20,506 bases of DNA from Flavobacteriales bacterium UBA2426 (GTDB lineage Bacteria; Bacteroidota; Bacteroidia; Flavobacteriales_F; PHOS-HE28): assembly GCA_002342985.1 (NCBI GenBank), contig DDRC01000114.1:1-20506 (forward strand). Reading direction: 5' to 3'. Under the pieces are notes generated by a model. It did no database searches. It was given only the letters and a program-made list of their open reading frames with translations, and was not told the origin of the DNA. Below, piece after piece: positions 1-7,336 of the stretch. Position numbers and translations under genes: made by a program. Each line of letters begins with the position of its first letter. Positions within the stretch are counted from its first letter, which is position 1.

Positions 1-946
1 CGTCGGCGCGCGGGCGGCGGGCGGTGCCCTGCATGGGCACGAAGCCGAAGTAGATGCCGTTGTCCAGCACCAGCAGCAGGCCGTCGTCGTTGTCCTTGTC
101 CTGATAAGCGATGAAGCCCTCGCTCGCAGGAAAGAGCTCCACGCTGGGCACGCTGCCGCCGATGAGCGCCTCCATCCGCGAGCGATAGGGCGCGTAGTTG
201 ACGCCGCCGTAGACGAAGAGGGAGAATCTCGGGAACACCTCCTTCACGGTGGCCTTGCCGGTGCGTGCCAGCAGCCGCTCGAAGTACATCTGCACCCAGG
301 CGGGGATGCCGCTGATAAGGCGCATGTCCGCGGTCATCGTCTCGCCCACGATGGCCTCCACCTTCGTCTCCCAGTCGGGGATGCTGTTAGTGGCGAAACT
401 GGGCATGCGGTTCTTGAGCAGGTAGGCGGGCACGTGGTTGGCCACGATGCCGCTGAGGCGCCCGATGGGGATGCGGCGCGATCGGTCGAGCACCGGGCTG
501 CCCTGGAGGAAGATCATCTTGCCATCCACGAAGTCGGCCCGGCCACTGTGGGCGATGTAGGCCAGCAGGGCGCGCCGGGCGCTGCCGATGTGGTTGGGCA
601 GGCTCTCACGCGTGATGGGGATGTACTTGGCCCCGCTGGTAGTGCCGCTTGTTTTGCAGAAGTAGAGCGGGCGGCCGGGCCAGAGCACGTCGTCCTCCCC
701 GAAGAGGATGCGGTCCACATAAGGCCTGAAGCCCTCGTAGTCGCGCAGGGGAACAGCCTGCACAAGCCCGGCGTGGTCGCGCACATCGTGGATGCGGTGC
801 TCGCGCCCGAAGGCCGTGTCGCCGCCGAAGCGCACCAGGCCGCGCAGCACGGCCAGCTGCGTGGCGGGGGGGTCCAAGGCCCGCCGCATCACGGCACCGG
901 TCACCGATTGCGCATAGGGCCTTGCAATGGCTGCTTTCAGTGACAT
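1..946 (-). CDS. GH3 auxin-responsive promoter family protein (C-terminus beyond left edge)
   Basis: The minus frame is open from an ATG at 946 to the window edge, giving 315 residues of a protein that is usually about 500. It belongs to the GH3 branch of the ANL adenylate-forming superfamily. Visible motifs are the nucleotide-binding loop TSGTTSG (residues 99-105) followed by AKYIPIT, the GH3 segment YGGVNYAPY (246-254) and the ASEGF motif (274-278). Plant GH3 enzymes adenylate carboxylic acids such as auxin or jasmonate and join them to amino acids; the substrate of bacterial homologues is not established, so no reaction is assigned. The start lies 45 bases after the stop of the upstream M23 gene on the same strand, so the two are probably co-transcribed. 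The last visible residues, after FVPMQ, are arginine-rich and less typical of the family, but the frame is intact. Confidence 0.9.
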   Translation of the reverse strand, partial: MSLKAAIARPYAQSVTGAVMRRALDPPATQLAVLRGLVRFGGDTAFGREHRIHDVRDHAGLVQAVPLRDYEGFRPYVDRILFGEDDVLWPGRPLYFCKTSGTTSGAKYIPITRESLPNHIGSARRALLAYIAHSGRADFVDGKMIFLQGSPVLDRSRRIPIGRLSGIVANHVPAYLLKNRMPSFATNSIPDWETKVEAIVGETMTADMRLISGIPAWVQMYFERLLARTGKATVKEVFPRFSLFVYGGVNYAPYRSRMEALIGGSVPSVELFPASEGFIAYQDKDNDDGLLLVLDNGIYFGFVPMQGTARRPRAD

Positions 947-991
947 GGCACAGTCAGTGACGCTGCCCGGCGGCGGTGGCGGGGAGTATGT

Positions 992-1879
992 TCATTTGAA
1001 CGCCATGTAGGCCTGGGGATCCACCGGCTCCCCATTGTGCCACAGCTCGAAGTGCAGGTGCGGGCCGGTGCTGTTCTCCCCGGTGTTGCCGACAATGGCC
1101 AGCGCCTCCCCGGCCTTCACGCGGTCGCCCACCTTCTTCAGCAGCACGCGATTGTGCTTGTAGAGGCTGGTCACACCGTTGGTGTGCTGCACCTGCAGCA
1201 CATACCCGGCATCGGTGGTCCAGCTGGCGAGGGTAACGGTGCCGGCCAGGCACGACTTCACCGCGGCATCGGCCGTGGTGACCACATCGATGCCATAGTG
1301 GCCGAGCGCCCGGTCGAATTCAGCGGTGATGACACCGGTCACCGGCGGCACGAAGAGCACGCTGGCGAGCTCGCGCCGCTCGGTGGTAGCGCGTCCCTCC
1401 ACCAGACTGTACCGCTCCTCCTGCGCCACCTTGGCGCGCAGGGCGCTATCCGCAGCGCCTGGCTTCAGGTCCTGCGGACCGGGCTTCAGCAGCGAGGGAC
1501 GCAGCTGCACGCTGTCGGCCGCCACATCGCCGGTAAGTACCGCGCGCAGGTTCTCGATGTAGGCGCGCTGGGCACCCGCCACGGCTTCCAGCGAATCGGC
1601 CAGCATAGTGCTCCGATAGGCGTTGAGCTTCGTCTCCTGGCCGGAGTAGCCGGGAATGTACCGTTTGAGCGGCGTGAGCACGATCACGGCTGCCACCATG
1701 GTGCCGTAGAGCACGAAGGCCACGACCGTGAACACCAGGAAGCTCAGTCGGTTGAGCCTGAAGGAGAAGCGCTCCCGGAAATCCCGCTCGTCGATGAGCA
1801 CCAGCCGGTAGCGGCTGCGCAGCCGCTGCCACAGGCTCCGCCGTTGGGTTCGCTTCCGGGTTCCGGCATCCACCGCCAT
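992..1879 (-). CDS. M23 family metallopeptidase, membrane-anchored
   Basis: This 295-residue protein has a basic cytoplasmic N-terminus (1-45), one transmembrane helix (about 46-68), a linker with coiled-coil character (about 80-170) and a C-terminal LytM/M23 domain (about 175-292). The zinc ligands and catalytic residues of the family are all visible: H194 and D198 in GHYGID, H242 in LYKHN, and H274 and H276 in GPHLHFELW. It is therefore predicted to be an active zinc endopeptidase cutting peptidoglycan cross-bridges, anchored in the inner membrane with its catalytic domain in the periplasm. The ATG at 1879 is the first sensible start. It is divergent from porW across 72 bases and lies upstream of the GH3 gene, with which it probably forms an operon. 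The substrate bond cannot be read from sequence. Confidence 0.93.
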   Translation of the reverse strand: MAVDAGTRKRTQRRSLWQRLRSRYRLVLIDERDFRERFSFRLNRLSFLVFTVVAFVLYGTMVAAVIVLTPLKRYIPGYSGQETKLNAYRSTMLADSLEAVAGAQRAYIENLRAVLTGDVAADSVQLRPSLLKPGPQDLKPGAADSALRAKVAQEERYSLVEGRATTERRELASVLFVPPVTGVITAEFDRALGHYGIDVVTTADAAVKSCLAGTVTLASWTTDAGYVLQVQHTNGVTSLYKHNRVLLKKVGDRVKAGEALAIVGNTGENSTGPHLHFELWHNGEPVDPQAYMAFK

Positions 1880-1919
1880 GGGCGCAAAGTTCGCGCGCGC
1901 GCCTTAGGGCGCCATGAAA

Positions 1920-1927
1920 TAACTTCG
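1920..1927 (+). promoter_or_regulatory. Candidate Bacteroidota promoter -7 box for porW
   Basis: TAACTTCG fits the TAnnTT(T/C)G -7 consensus used by the Bacteroidota housekeeping sigma factor and lies 24 bases before the GTG start of porW in the porW/M23 divergent gap. No convincing TTG -33 element is seen at the usual spacing, so this is a motif match only. Confidence 0.35.
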
Positions 1928-1951
1928 GCCGCCCGCAGTTATCCACGCCGA

Positions 1952-4579
1952 GTGGCCCTTCCCCGCACGTCCCTGCTTCCGCACGCCCTCCTTTTCGGGG
2001 GGGCGCTGGCCCTGCTGCATGGGGGCTGCTCCACGGAAAAGGACGCGTTCGCCAATCGCACCTACCACCGGCTCACCGCACGCGACAACGGCTGGTTCAA
2101 CGCGAACGAGAAGCTGAAGGAGGTGGTGATGGGCATCGAGGACGCGCACGTGGACGACTTCGACCAGGTGCTGCCGCTCTTCGTCTATGGCAGCGAGCAG
2201 CAGGCCAAATCCGCAACGCCCGACCTGGAGAAGTGCATCGACAAGTGCTCGCTGGTCATCGAGCGGCACAGCATGGAGATCAAGGGCAAGGAGAAGAACA
2301 CCTGGGTGGACGATGCCTGGTTCGTGATCGCGCGCAGCCAGTTCTACAAGCGCAACTTCTCCGAGGCGGAGCGCGGCTTCACGCACATTACCAGGGCCTA
2401 CAAGGGCAGCGACCGCGAGCACGACGCGCTGGTCTGGGTGGCGCGCACCGCAATCCAGCTCGAGCAGTTCGCCAAGGCCCAGAGCGCGTTGGATAATGTA
2501 GCCAACGCCAAGGACCGCCCGAAGCATCTCGACGAGGGCGAGCTGGCCGCCGTGCAGGCTGAACTGGAGCTCAAGCGCGGCAAGGTGGATGATGCCATCA
2601 TGCATCTGGAGCGTGCCGTCCCGCTCGCCAAGCGGAAGCGCGAGAAGGTGCGGTGGGCCTTCGTACTGGCGCAGCTCTACGGCATCAAGGGCCAGGAGAA
2701 GAAGGCCATCGACCAGTTCGCGGCCGTGGTGAAGATGGCGCCGCCCTATGAGATGGCGTTCCATGCGCAGATCTTCCAGGCGCTCTCCTTCAACAAGGGC
2801 GACACCAAGACGCTGCGCAAACGGCTCAATGCCATGCTCCGCGACGACAAGCACATCGACCACTTCGACATGATCCACTACGCGCTGGCGGACCTGGACC
2901 TGAAGGAGCGGAAGCGCGACGAGGCCATTGCCCGGCTGAAGCAGAGCGTGCAGGCGAGCACCACGGACACCAAGCAGAAGGCCAAGAGCTTCCTGAGGCT
3001 CGCGGACCTGTTCTTCGAGGACCGCAGATACGTGCCCGCGCAGCAGTACTACGACAGCACCAAGGTGCTGCTGGCCGAAACGCATGTGCGCTACGGAGAG
3101 GTGGAGACCCGCGCCAGGGTACTGGGCGACCTGGTGCAACAGCTCGATATCATCGCTCGGGAGGACAGCCTGCAAGGGCTGATGGGGCTGGATGAATCCG
3201 AGCTGGAGAAGAAGATCCGCGGAATCATCCGCGAGCGGGAGAACGCCGAGGAAGACCGCGCCCGGCGCGAGGCGGAGGCGCGCGCCCTGCCCGAGACGCC
3301 GGCGGCCAAACCGCCGGGTGGCCCTCCGGGAAGCCGCGGGAACTGGTACTTCTACGACCCGCAGCAGATCAGCCGGGGCATGGCCAGCTTTCGCAAGAAG
3401 TGGGGCAGCCGCAAGCTGGAGGACGACTGGCGCCGGCAGGACCGCAGCGGCAGCGCCCTGGCCATGGGCGATGACGAGGAAGAGGAGGAAGGGGGCGATG
3501 ATGGTGCGGGCGATAAAGCCGAGGCGGAATGGAAGGACCCCTCCTTCTACCTCCGGGACATCCCGCGCGGCGACTCCGCGCTGGCGGCCTCGAACGGGCG
3601 GATCTGCGGTGCACTCTACGCCAGCGGCATGATCTACAAGGAGCAGCTGCGCGACATCGACAATGCCATCGAGAGCTTCGAGGTGCTCAACAACCGGTTC
3701 GATGAATGCCGGTACACCCCTGAGAGCCACTATCAGCTCTACCGCATCTACCTGGAGAAGGAAGCCAACGGGTGGGTGGACCTCATGGGCGGCAGCGGCT
3801 CCCAGACCTACGCCAACATCATCCTCGACCGCTGGCCCGAGTCGGAGTTCGCGCGGCTCGTGCGCGACCCCAACATCCTCATGGCCGACGAGGCCCGCAA
3901 GAAGGAGGAGGAAGCCGCTTACAAGGAGGTGTACCGCCTGTTCCGCCAATACTCCTATTACCCTGTGATCGCCGCCTGCGACAGGGTGATCGCGGAGGAG
4001 CCCAACAACCACTACCGCCCGAAATACCACTTCCTGCGCGCCATGGCCATCGGCGGCACGCGCAACATCCCTGAATACCGTACCGCGCTCCTCGCCGTGA
4101 AGTCCCAGTTCCCCGGTACGGAGGAGGCCTCGCGCGCCGAGGAACTGCTTGCCGGCCTTGATGGGAGCGGTGGCGGTGCGCCCAAGCCCAGGGCGGCCGA
4201 AGCCACGCCCTACTCCAAGGACGATGGCCCGCACACGTATGTGGTGGTGGTACCCAACGCCGGCACGGACATGAGCACCATCCGCGCAGCGGTCTCGGAC
4301 TTCAACGGGGCCTATTTCGGCCATACGCCCCTGCAGGTGACCAGCAGTATCCTGGGCAGCGACCAGCAACTGGTGCTCATCAGCCCGCTCCCCAACAAGG
4401 CCAAGGCCATGGAGTACCATGCGCTCTTCACGGGAAACGAGGACATGCTCCAGGGTCTCTCCGACCAAGGCTATCCGGCCTTTGCCATCACCCAGGCGAA
4501 TTACACCCTCTTCTACAAGGCGAAGGATGTGGCGGGCTACCGGGCCTTCTTCCAGCAGAATTACCTTGATCGTCAGTAG
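1952..4579 (+). CDS. porW: Type IX secretion system lipoprotein PorW/SprE (TPR protein)
   Basis: The chosen GTG start gives 875 residues, about the usual length for PorW/SprE. The frame is open further upstream, but that part is antisense to the M23 gene. Residues 1-25 form a lipoprotein signal with C26 as the acylated cysteine in HGGC; histidine at -3 is a weak lipobox. The mature protein begins STEKDAFANRTYH, matching the start typical of the family. Degenerate TPR-type helices fill about 100-420. A family signature, NWYFYDPQ then FRKKWGSRKLEDDWR, starts at residue 464. An acidic run follows at 507-529, and a conserved C-terminal domain starting HTYVVVV spans 761-875. PorW/SprE is a periplasm-facing lipoprotein required for T9SS secretion and, in gliding species, for SprB-dependent motility. 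It is transcribed towards the bactofilin and ATP synthase genes. Confidence 0.88.
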   Translation: MALPRTSLLPHALLFGGALALLHGGCSTEKDAFANRTYHRLTARDNGWFNANEKLKEVVMGIEDAHVDDFDQVLPLFVYGSEQQAKSATPDLEKCIDKCSLVIERHSMEIKGKEKNTWVDDAWFVIARSQFYKRNFSEAERGFTHITRAYKGSDREHDALVWVARTAIQLEQFAKAQSALDNVANAKDRPKHLDEGELAAVQAELELKRGKVDDAIMHLERAVPLAKRKREKVRWAFVLAQLYGIKGQEKKAIDQFAAVVKMAPPYEMAFHAQIFQALSFNKGDTKTLRKRLNAMLRDDKHIDHFDMIHYALADLDLKERKRDEAIARLKQSVQASTTDTKQKAKSFLRLADLFFEDRRYVPAQQYYDSTKVLLAETHVRYGEVETRARVLGDLVQQLDIIAREDSLQGLMGLDESELEKKIRGIIRERENAEEDRARREAEARALPETPAAKPPGGPPGSRGNWYFYDPQQISRGMASFRKKWGSRKLEDDWRRQDRSGSALAMGDDEEEEEGGDDGAGDKAEAEWKDPSFYLRDIPRGDSALAASNGRICGALYASGMIYKEQLRDIDNAIESFEVLNNRFDECRYTPESHYQLYRIYLEKEANGWVDLMGGSGSQTYANIILDRWPESEFARLVRDPNILMADEARKKEEEAAYKEVYRLFRQYSYYPVIAACDRVIAEEPNNHYRPKYHFLRAMAIGGTRNIPEYRTALLAVKSQFPGTEEASRAEELLAGLDGSGGGAPKPRAAEATPYSKDDGPHTYVVVVPNAGTDMSTIRAAVSDFNGAYFGHTPLQVTSSILGSDQQLVLISPLPNKAKAMEYHALFTGNEDMLQGLSDQGYPAFAITQANYTLFYKAKDVAGYRAFFQQNYLDRQ

Positions 4580-4598
4580 GATAAGTGGCCGGCACGGC

Positions 4599-4606
4599 TA
4601 TCTTTG
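4599..4606 (+). promoter_or_regulatory. Candidate promoter -7 box for the bactofilin operon
   Basis: TATCTTTG is an exact match to the Bacteroidota -7 consensus TAnnTTTG. It lies just after the porW stop and 36 bases before the bactofilin ATG at 4643, so transcription would begin about 30 bases upstream of the start codon. No TTG is found at the expected -33 spacing. Confidence 0.45.
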
Positions 4607-4642
4607 CCGCGAAGGCCATCGTTAACACCCAGCCAAGGGACC

Positions 4643-5104
4643 ATGTTCCGCAGCGATAAACCCGCCCCAACGACCATGAGCAAGCCCAACGAACCCGTTA
4701 GCCCCGGCAAGATCAACAGCATCATGGAGGGCACCTCCATCGTGGGCGAGATCCAGAGCGACAGCAACATCCGTATCGATGGCCGGGTGAAGGGCACCGT
4801 GCATGCCCGCGGACGGGTGATCGTCGGTCAAACGGGCGTGATCGAGGGCGAGGTGGTCTGCCAGAGCAGTGATATCGAGGGCACCGTGCTGGGCCGCATC
4901 AATTGCCAGGACCTGCTGAGCCTGAAAGCCACCGCCAAGCTCCAGGGCGACATCAACACCAAGAAGCTGGCCATCGAGCCGGGGGCCGTCTTCACCGGCA
5001 ACTGCAGCATGGCAGGCGGCGTGGTGAAGGAAATGGACCCCGTTCGCCTGCGCACGGAGAACGCCGCGGGAAGCGCCGCCCAACCCGCTCAGGCATCGCG
5101 CTGA
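4643..5104 (+). CDS. Bactofilin (polymer-forming cytoskeletal protein)
   Basis: This 153-residue protein has a short disordered N-terminus (1-24), a central right-handed beta-helix domain (about 27-128) and a disordered tail rich in Ala, Gln and Ser. The core shows the short alternating hydrophobic and glycine rungs of the bactofilin family: TSIVGEI, SNIRIDGRVKG, GRVIVGQTGVIEGEV, DIEGTVLGRI, AKLQGDINTKKLAIEPGAVFTG. Bactofilins self-assemble without nucleotide into filaments that position envelope enzymes or shape cells. The ATG at 4643 is preferred over an in-frame TTG at 4604, which lies inside the promoter box; an ATG at 4676 is a possible alternative. The gene follows porW by 63 bases and precedes the AtpI-like gene by 32 bases. 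An M23 peptidase, a frequent bactofilin partner elsewhere, is encoded nearby on the other strand. Confidence 0.9.
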   Translation: MFRSDKPAPTTMSKPNEPVSPGKINSIMEGTSIVGEIQSDSNIRIDGRVKGTVHARGRVIVGQTGVIEGEVVCQSSDIEGTVLGRINCQDLLSLKATAKLQGDINTKKLAIEPGAVFTGNCSMAGGVVKEMDPVRLRTENAAGSAAQPAQASR

Positions 5105-5136
5105 TGATGCCGGGCGTCCCAGCCGGAGCTTAGCCG

Positions 5137-5529
5137 ATGGCACCGCGCCGCTGGTCCTTCCTCATTCCCATCCTGCTCTTCGCAGCCACCTTGGGCTTGC
5201 TGCAATGGCTGGTGCTGTTCGCCCTGCGCCTGCCGTTCGAACCCGTGCATGGGCTCATGTTGGCGTGGTTCACCCTGCTCGCCATCGGGCTGCACCTGTG
5301 GCAGGAACATGCGATGGCCGCGGATCCCAAGGGCTTCGCAAGGCGCTTCATGGCGGGACTGGGCATCAAGATGCTCCTTTCCCTGGGCATGCTCGTCCTG
5401 GTGCTCCTGCGCTCACCGAAGGAGTCGGTGCTCACGGCGGGCATCACGTTCGCGGCGCTGTACCTCGCCTACCTGGCGTTCAGCACGGTTCGTTTGAGCG
5501 GGCTGTCGCGCCGGCTTCCGAGGACATGA
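5137..5529 (+). CDS. Small four-helix membrane protein, AtpI-like by position and topology
   Basis: This 130-residue hydrophobic protein has four predicted transmembrane helices (about 7-29, 36-53, 73-92 and 97-116), with a polar link HAMAADPKGFARRFM between the second and third and a basic tail, LSRRLPRT. Its length, the two-plus-two helix layout and the basic residues before helix 3 resemble the ATP synthase I (AtpI) family, which helps c-ring assembly or associates with Fo. I do not see a clear signature, so the assignment rests on topology and context. Its stop overlaps the start of the AtpZ/AtpI-family gene (ATGA at 5526-5529), showing translational coupling with the ATP synthase group. 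It could instead be an unrelated conserved membrane protein. Confidence 0.75.
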   Translation: MAPRRWSFLIPILLFAATLGLLQWLVLFALRLPFEPVHGLMLAWFTLLAIGLHLWQEHAMAADPKGFARRFMAGLGIKMLLSLGMLVLVLLRSPKESVLTAGITFAALYLAYLAFSTVRLSGLSRRLPRT

Positions 5530-5753
5530 AGGGGCCCGACGACCTGCGCAAGGCGCGCAAGGCCTATGGCGGCTACCTGCGCTTCATGGGGCTCGGCCTC
5601 ACCATGATCGGCATCGTGCTGGCCTTCACCTTCCTGGGCATGTGGGCGGACAAGCAGCTGGCCTGGCGCTTCCCGGTGTTCACGCTCGGGCTGAGCCTGA
5701 TTGGCATCGCCGGCGCCATGCTGCACCTCTTCAAAGAGACCAGGCCCCGCTGA
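5526..5753 (+). CDS. AtpZ/AtpI family protein
   Basis: This 75-residue protein has two transmembrane helices (about 20-41 and 49-70) separated by MWADKQLAWRFP. The pattern YLRFMGLGLTMIGIVL, a glycine-aspartate type turn, a second hydrophobic helix and a terminal HLFKE fits the AtpZ/AtpI family. These small proteins are encoded at the head of many F-type ATP synthase operons and have been linked to c-ring assembly and, in Bacillus, to magnesium supply. The ATG at 5526 overlaps the stop of the previous gene and excludes the longer upstream frame that starts at 5205. The gene is separated from atpB by 106 bases that hold a possible promoter. Confidence 0.82.
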   Translation: MKGPDDLRKARKAYGGYLRFMGLGLTMIGIVLAFTFLGMWADKQLAWRFPVFTLGLSLIGIAGAMLHLFKETRPR

Positions 5754-5798
5754 CGGCCTGGGCCCTTCGGGCGCCACCGATCGTTTTGCGCGGATTCC

Positions 5799-5827
5799 TT
5801 GTTGTTCCGCGCGGATCCCTACCTTCG
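5799..5827 (+). promoter_or_regulatory. Candidate promoter for atpB (TTG -33, TACCTTCG -7)
   Basis: TTG at 5799-5801 is followed after 18 bases by TACCTTCG at 5820-5827. This fits the Bacteroidota pattern of a TTG near -33 and TAnnTT(T/C)G near -7. The -7 box ends 32 bases before the atpB ATG. This is the only one of the three candidate promoters in the window with both halves. It would let the structural ATP synthase genes be transcribed separately from the bactofilin and AtpI/AtpZ genes. Confidence 0.5.
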
Positions 5828-5859
5828 CGGCCGCAAAGAAGGGGTGCCCCTTGTCCGTG

Positions 5860-7014
5860 ATGCCGCTGAAAGCCTTGCTGCGCCTGATTTCCCTGATGTT
5901 CGGAGCCCTTGCGTTGGGCCCCGTCGCCGCGCAGCACGAAGGTCATGAGCACGACGGGCACAGCCATGGCCAGGTGGATTCCGCCGCCGTTGCGATGACG
6001 GCCGTCGAACACGGCTCCCATGAGGAGGCCGCCCATGCCAAGTTCAACCCGGGCGAGATGATCATGGGCCACGTGACCGACGAGCACGGCTGGCACCTGT
6101 GGGGGCACACTTCGCTCCCGCTCCCGGTTATCGTGTACAACAGCCAGCGCGGCCTGAGCATCTTCAGCAGCGGAAAGTTCCACCACGGCGAGGAAGCTTA
6201 TGGCGGGTACATGCTGCAGGGCAAGAAGATCGTGGCCACCGACGCGGCTGATGGCACACCGGTGCATGCGGCAACAGTGAACGAGGAGCTGACGCAGGCC
6301 ACCATCGACTTCAGCATCACCAAGAATGTGCTGGCCATCTTCGTGAGCGCGGCGCTCATGCTGCTGATCTTCCTGAGCGTGGCCAAGGCCTACGCCCGCC
6401 GCCCCGGCCAGGCTCCCACTGGCCTGCAGAACCTCATCGAGCCCATCATCCTCTTCGTGCGCGATGACGTGGCCAGAGCGAACATCGGGCCCAAGTACGA
6501 GCGCTTCATGCCGTACCTGCTCACGGTGTTCTTCTTCATCCTCATCAACAACCTGATGGGGCTTATCCCACTCTTCCCCTTCGGTGCCAACGTAACCGGC
6601 AGCATCTCTGTCACCTTCGCGCTGGCGGCCATCACCTTCATCATCACCCTGCTGAACGGCAACCGGCATTACTGGGGCCACATCCTGGCCATGCCGGGCG
6701 TACCGAAGCCCGTGCTGCTGATCCTCACCCCGGTGGAGATACTGGGCGTGTTCCTGCGCCCGGCCATCCTGATGATCCGACTCTTCGCGAACATCACGGC
6801 GGGCCACATCATCGTGCTAAGCTTCTTCGCGCTCATCTTCATCTTCGGTGAGATCAACGCCGGGCTTGGCTGGGGCGTGAGCATCTTCAGCCTGCTCTTC
6901 ACCGTGTTCATGAGCATGCTGGAGCTCCTGGTGGCCTTCATCCAGGCCTTCGTGTTCACCTTCCTCTCCGCGATGTACTTCGGGGCCGCCATCGAAGAGC
7001 CCCATCACCACTAG
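5860..7014 (+). CDS. atpB: F-type ATP synthase subunit a
   Basis: Subunit a forms the proton half-channels beside the c-ring. The ATG at 5860 gives 384 residues, far longer than the roughly 270 of E. coli AtpB, as usual in Bacteroidota. Residues 1-24 are a signal peptide ending VAA. A histidine-rich stretch (HEGHEHDGHSHG, 26-37) and a periplasmic N-terminal domain (about 60-150, with LPLPVIVYNSQRG) follow. The membrane part holds helices at about 157-176, 218-240, 249-266, 284-302, 312-331 and 341-372. The essential arginine is R307 in MIRLFANITAGH, and Q362 lies in the conserved last helix. The frame opens further upstream, but that overlaps AtpZ and lacks a signal peptide. Confidence 0.95.
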   Translation: MPLKALLRLISLMFGALALGPVAAQHEGHEHDGHSHGQVDSAAVAMTAVEHGSHEEAAHAKFNPGEMIMGHVTDEHGWHLWGHTSLPLPVIVYNSQRGLSIFSSGKFHHGEEAYGGYMLQGKKIVATDAADGTPVHAATVNEELTQATIDFSITKNVLAIFVSAALMLLIFLSVAKAYARRPGQAPTGLQNLIEPIILFVRDDVARANIGPKYERFMPYLLTVFFFILINNLMGLIPLFPFGANVTGSISVTFALAAITFIITLLNGNRHYWGHILAMPGVPKPVLLILTPVEILGVFLRPAILMIRLFANITAGHIIVLSFFALIFIFGEINAGLGWGVSIFSLLFTVFMSMLELLVAFIQAFVFTFLSAMYFGAAIEEPHHH

Positions 7015-7039
7015 AACAACCCGCAAACCCAACAACGTC

Positions 7040-7291
7040 ATGTTCCTCTCGTTCCTCCTGCAAGCCGTCGCTGAGAATGGTCACTTCGGTTTCGCCGCCA
7101 TCGGCGCAGGCGTGGCCGCCCTGGCCGCCGGCATCGGCATCGGCCGCATCGGTGGTGACGCCATGCAGGCCATCGCCCGCCAGCCCGAAGCCACCAACGA
7201 CATCCGCGCCAACATGATCCTCGCCGCCGCCCTCGTGGAAGGCGCCGCCATGTTCGGCATCGTGGTGGGCCTGCTGGCCATGGTGCTCTAA
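7040..7291 (+). CDS. atpE: F-type ATP synthase subunit c
   Basis: This 83-residue hairpin of two membrane helices (about 15-37 and 56-80) is joined by the conserved polar loop ARQPEA (46-51). E67 in LVEGAAMFG is the ion-carrying carboxylate of the c-ring. The position matching Gln32 of sodium-type c subunits is isoleucine here, and the residue after the glutamate is glycine rather than serine or threonine, so proton coupling is predicted. The first helix has the glycine-repeat packing typical of c-rings (GIGIGRIGG). It starts 25 bases after atpB. Confidence 0.95.
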   Translation: MFLSFLLQAVAENGHFGFAAIGAGVAALAAGIGIGRIGGDAMQAIARQPEATNDIRANMILAAALVEGAAMFGIVVGLLAMVL

Positions 7292-7336
7292 GGGCGCCGC
7301 ACGGCAACGCCTCGTCATCGACCCAACCTCAGCGTC

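Noticed and set aside
1037..1951. 305-codon upstream extension of the porW frame
   Set aside because: It runs antisense through the M23 gene and shows no domain. The GTG at 1952 gives a lipoprotein signal and a normal family length.
1904..4468. Minus-strand open frame of 854 codons opposite porW
   Set aside because: It is a GC-driven shadow of porW, rich in Leu, Val, His and Ala with no motif.
4604..4642. TTG start extending the bactofilin by 13 residues
   Set aside because: The TTG lies inside the TATCTTTG promoter box, and the added residues do not resemble the family; ATG 4643 fits better.
5762..5772. Terminator-like GCCC-TTC-GGGC hairpin after the AtpZ-like gene
   Set aside because: The stem is only four base pairs, and the following T run is short and 12 bases away; it is too weak to call.
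5701..5859. Upstream extension of atpB
   Set aside because: It overlaps the AtpZ-like gene out of frame and would bury the evident signal peptide.
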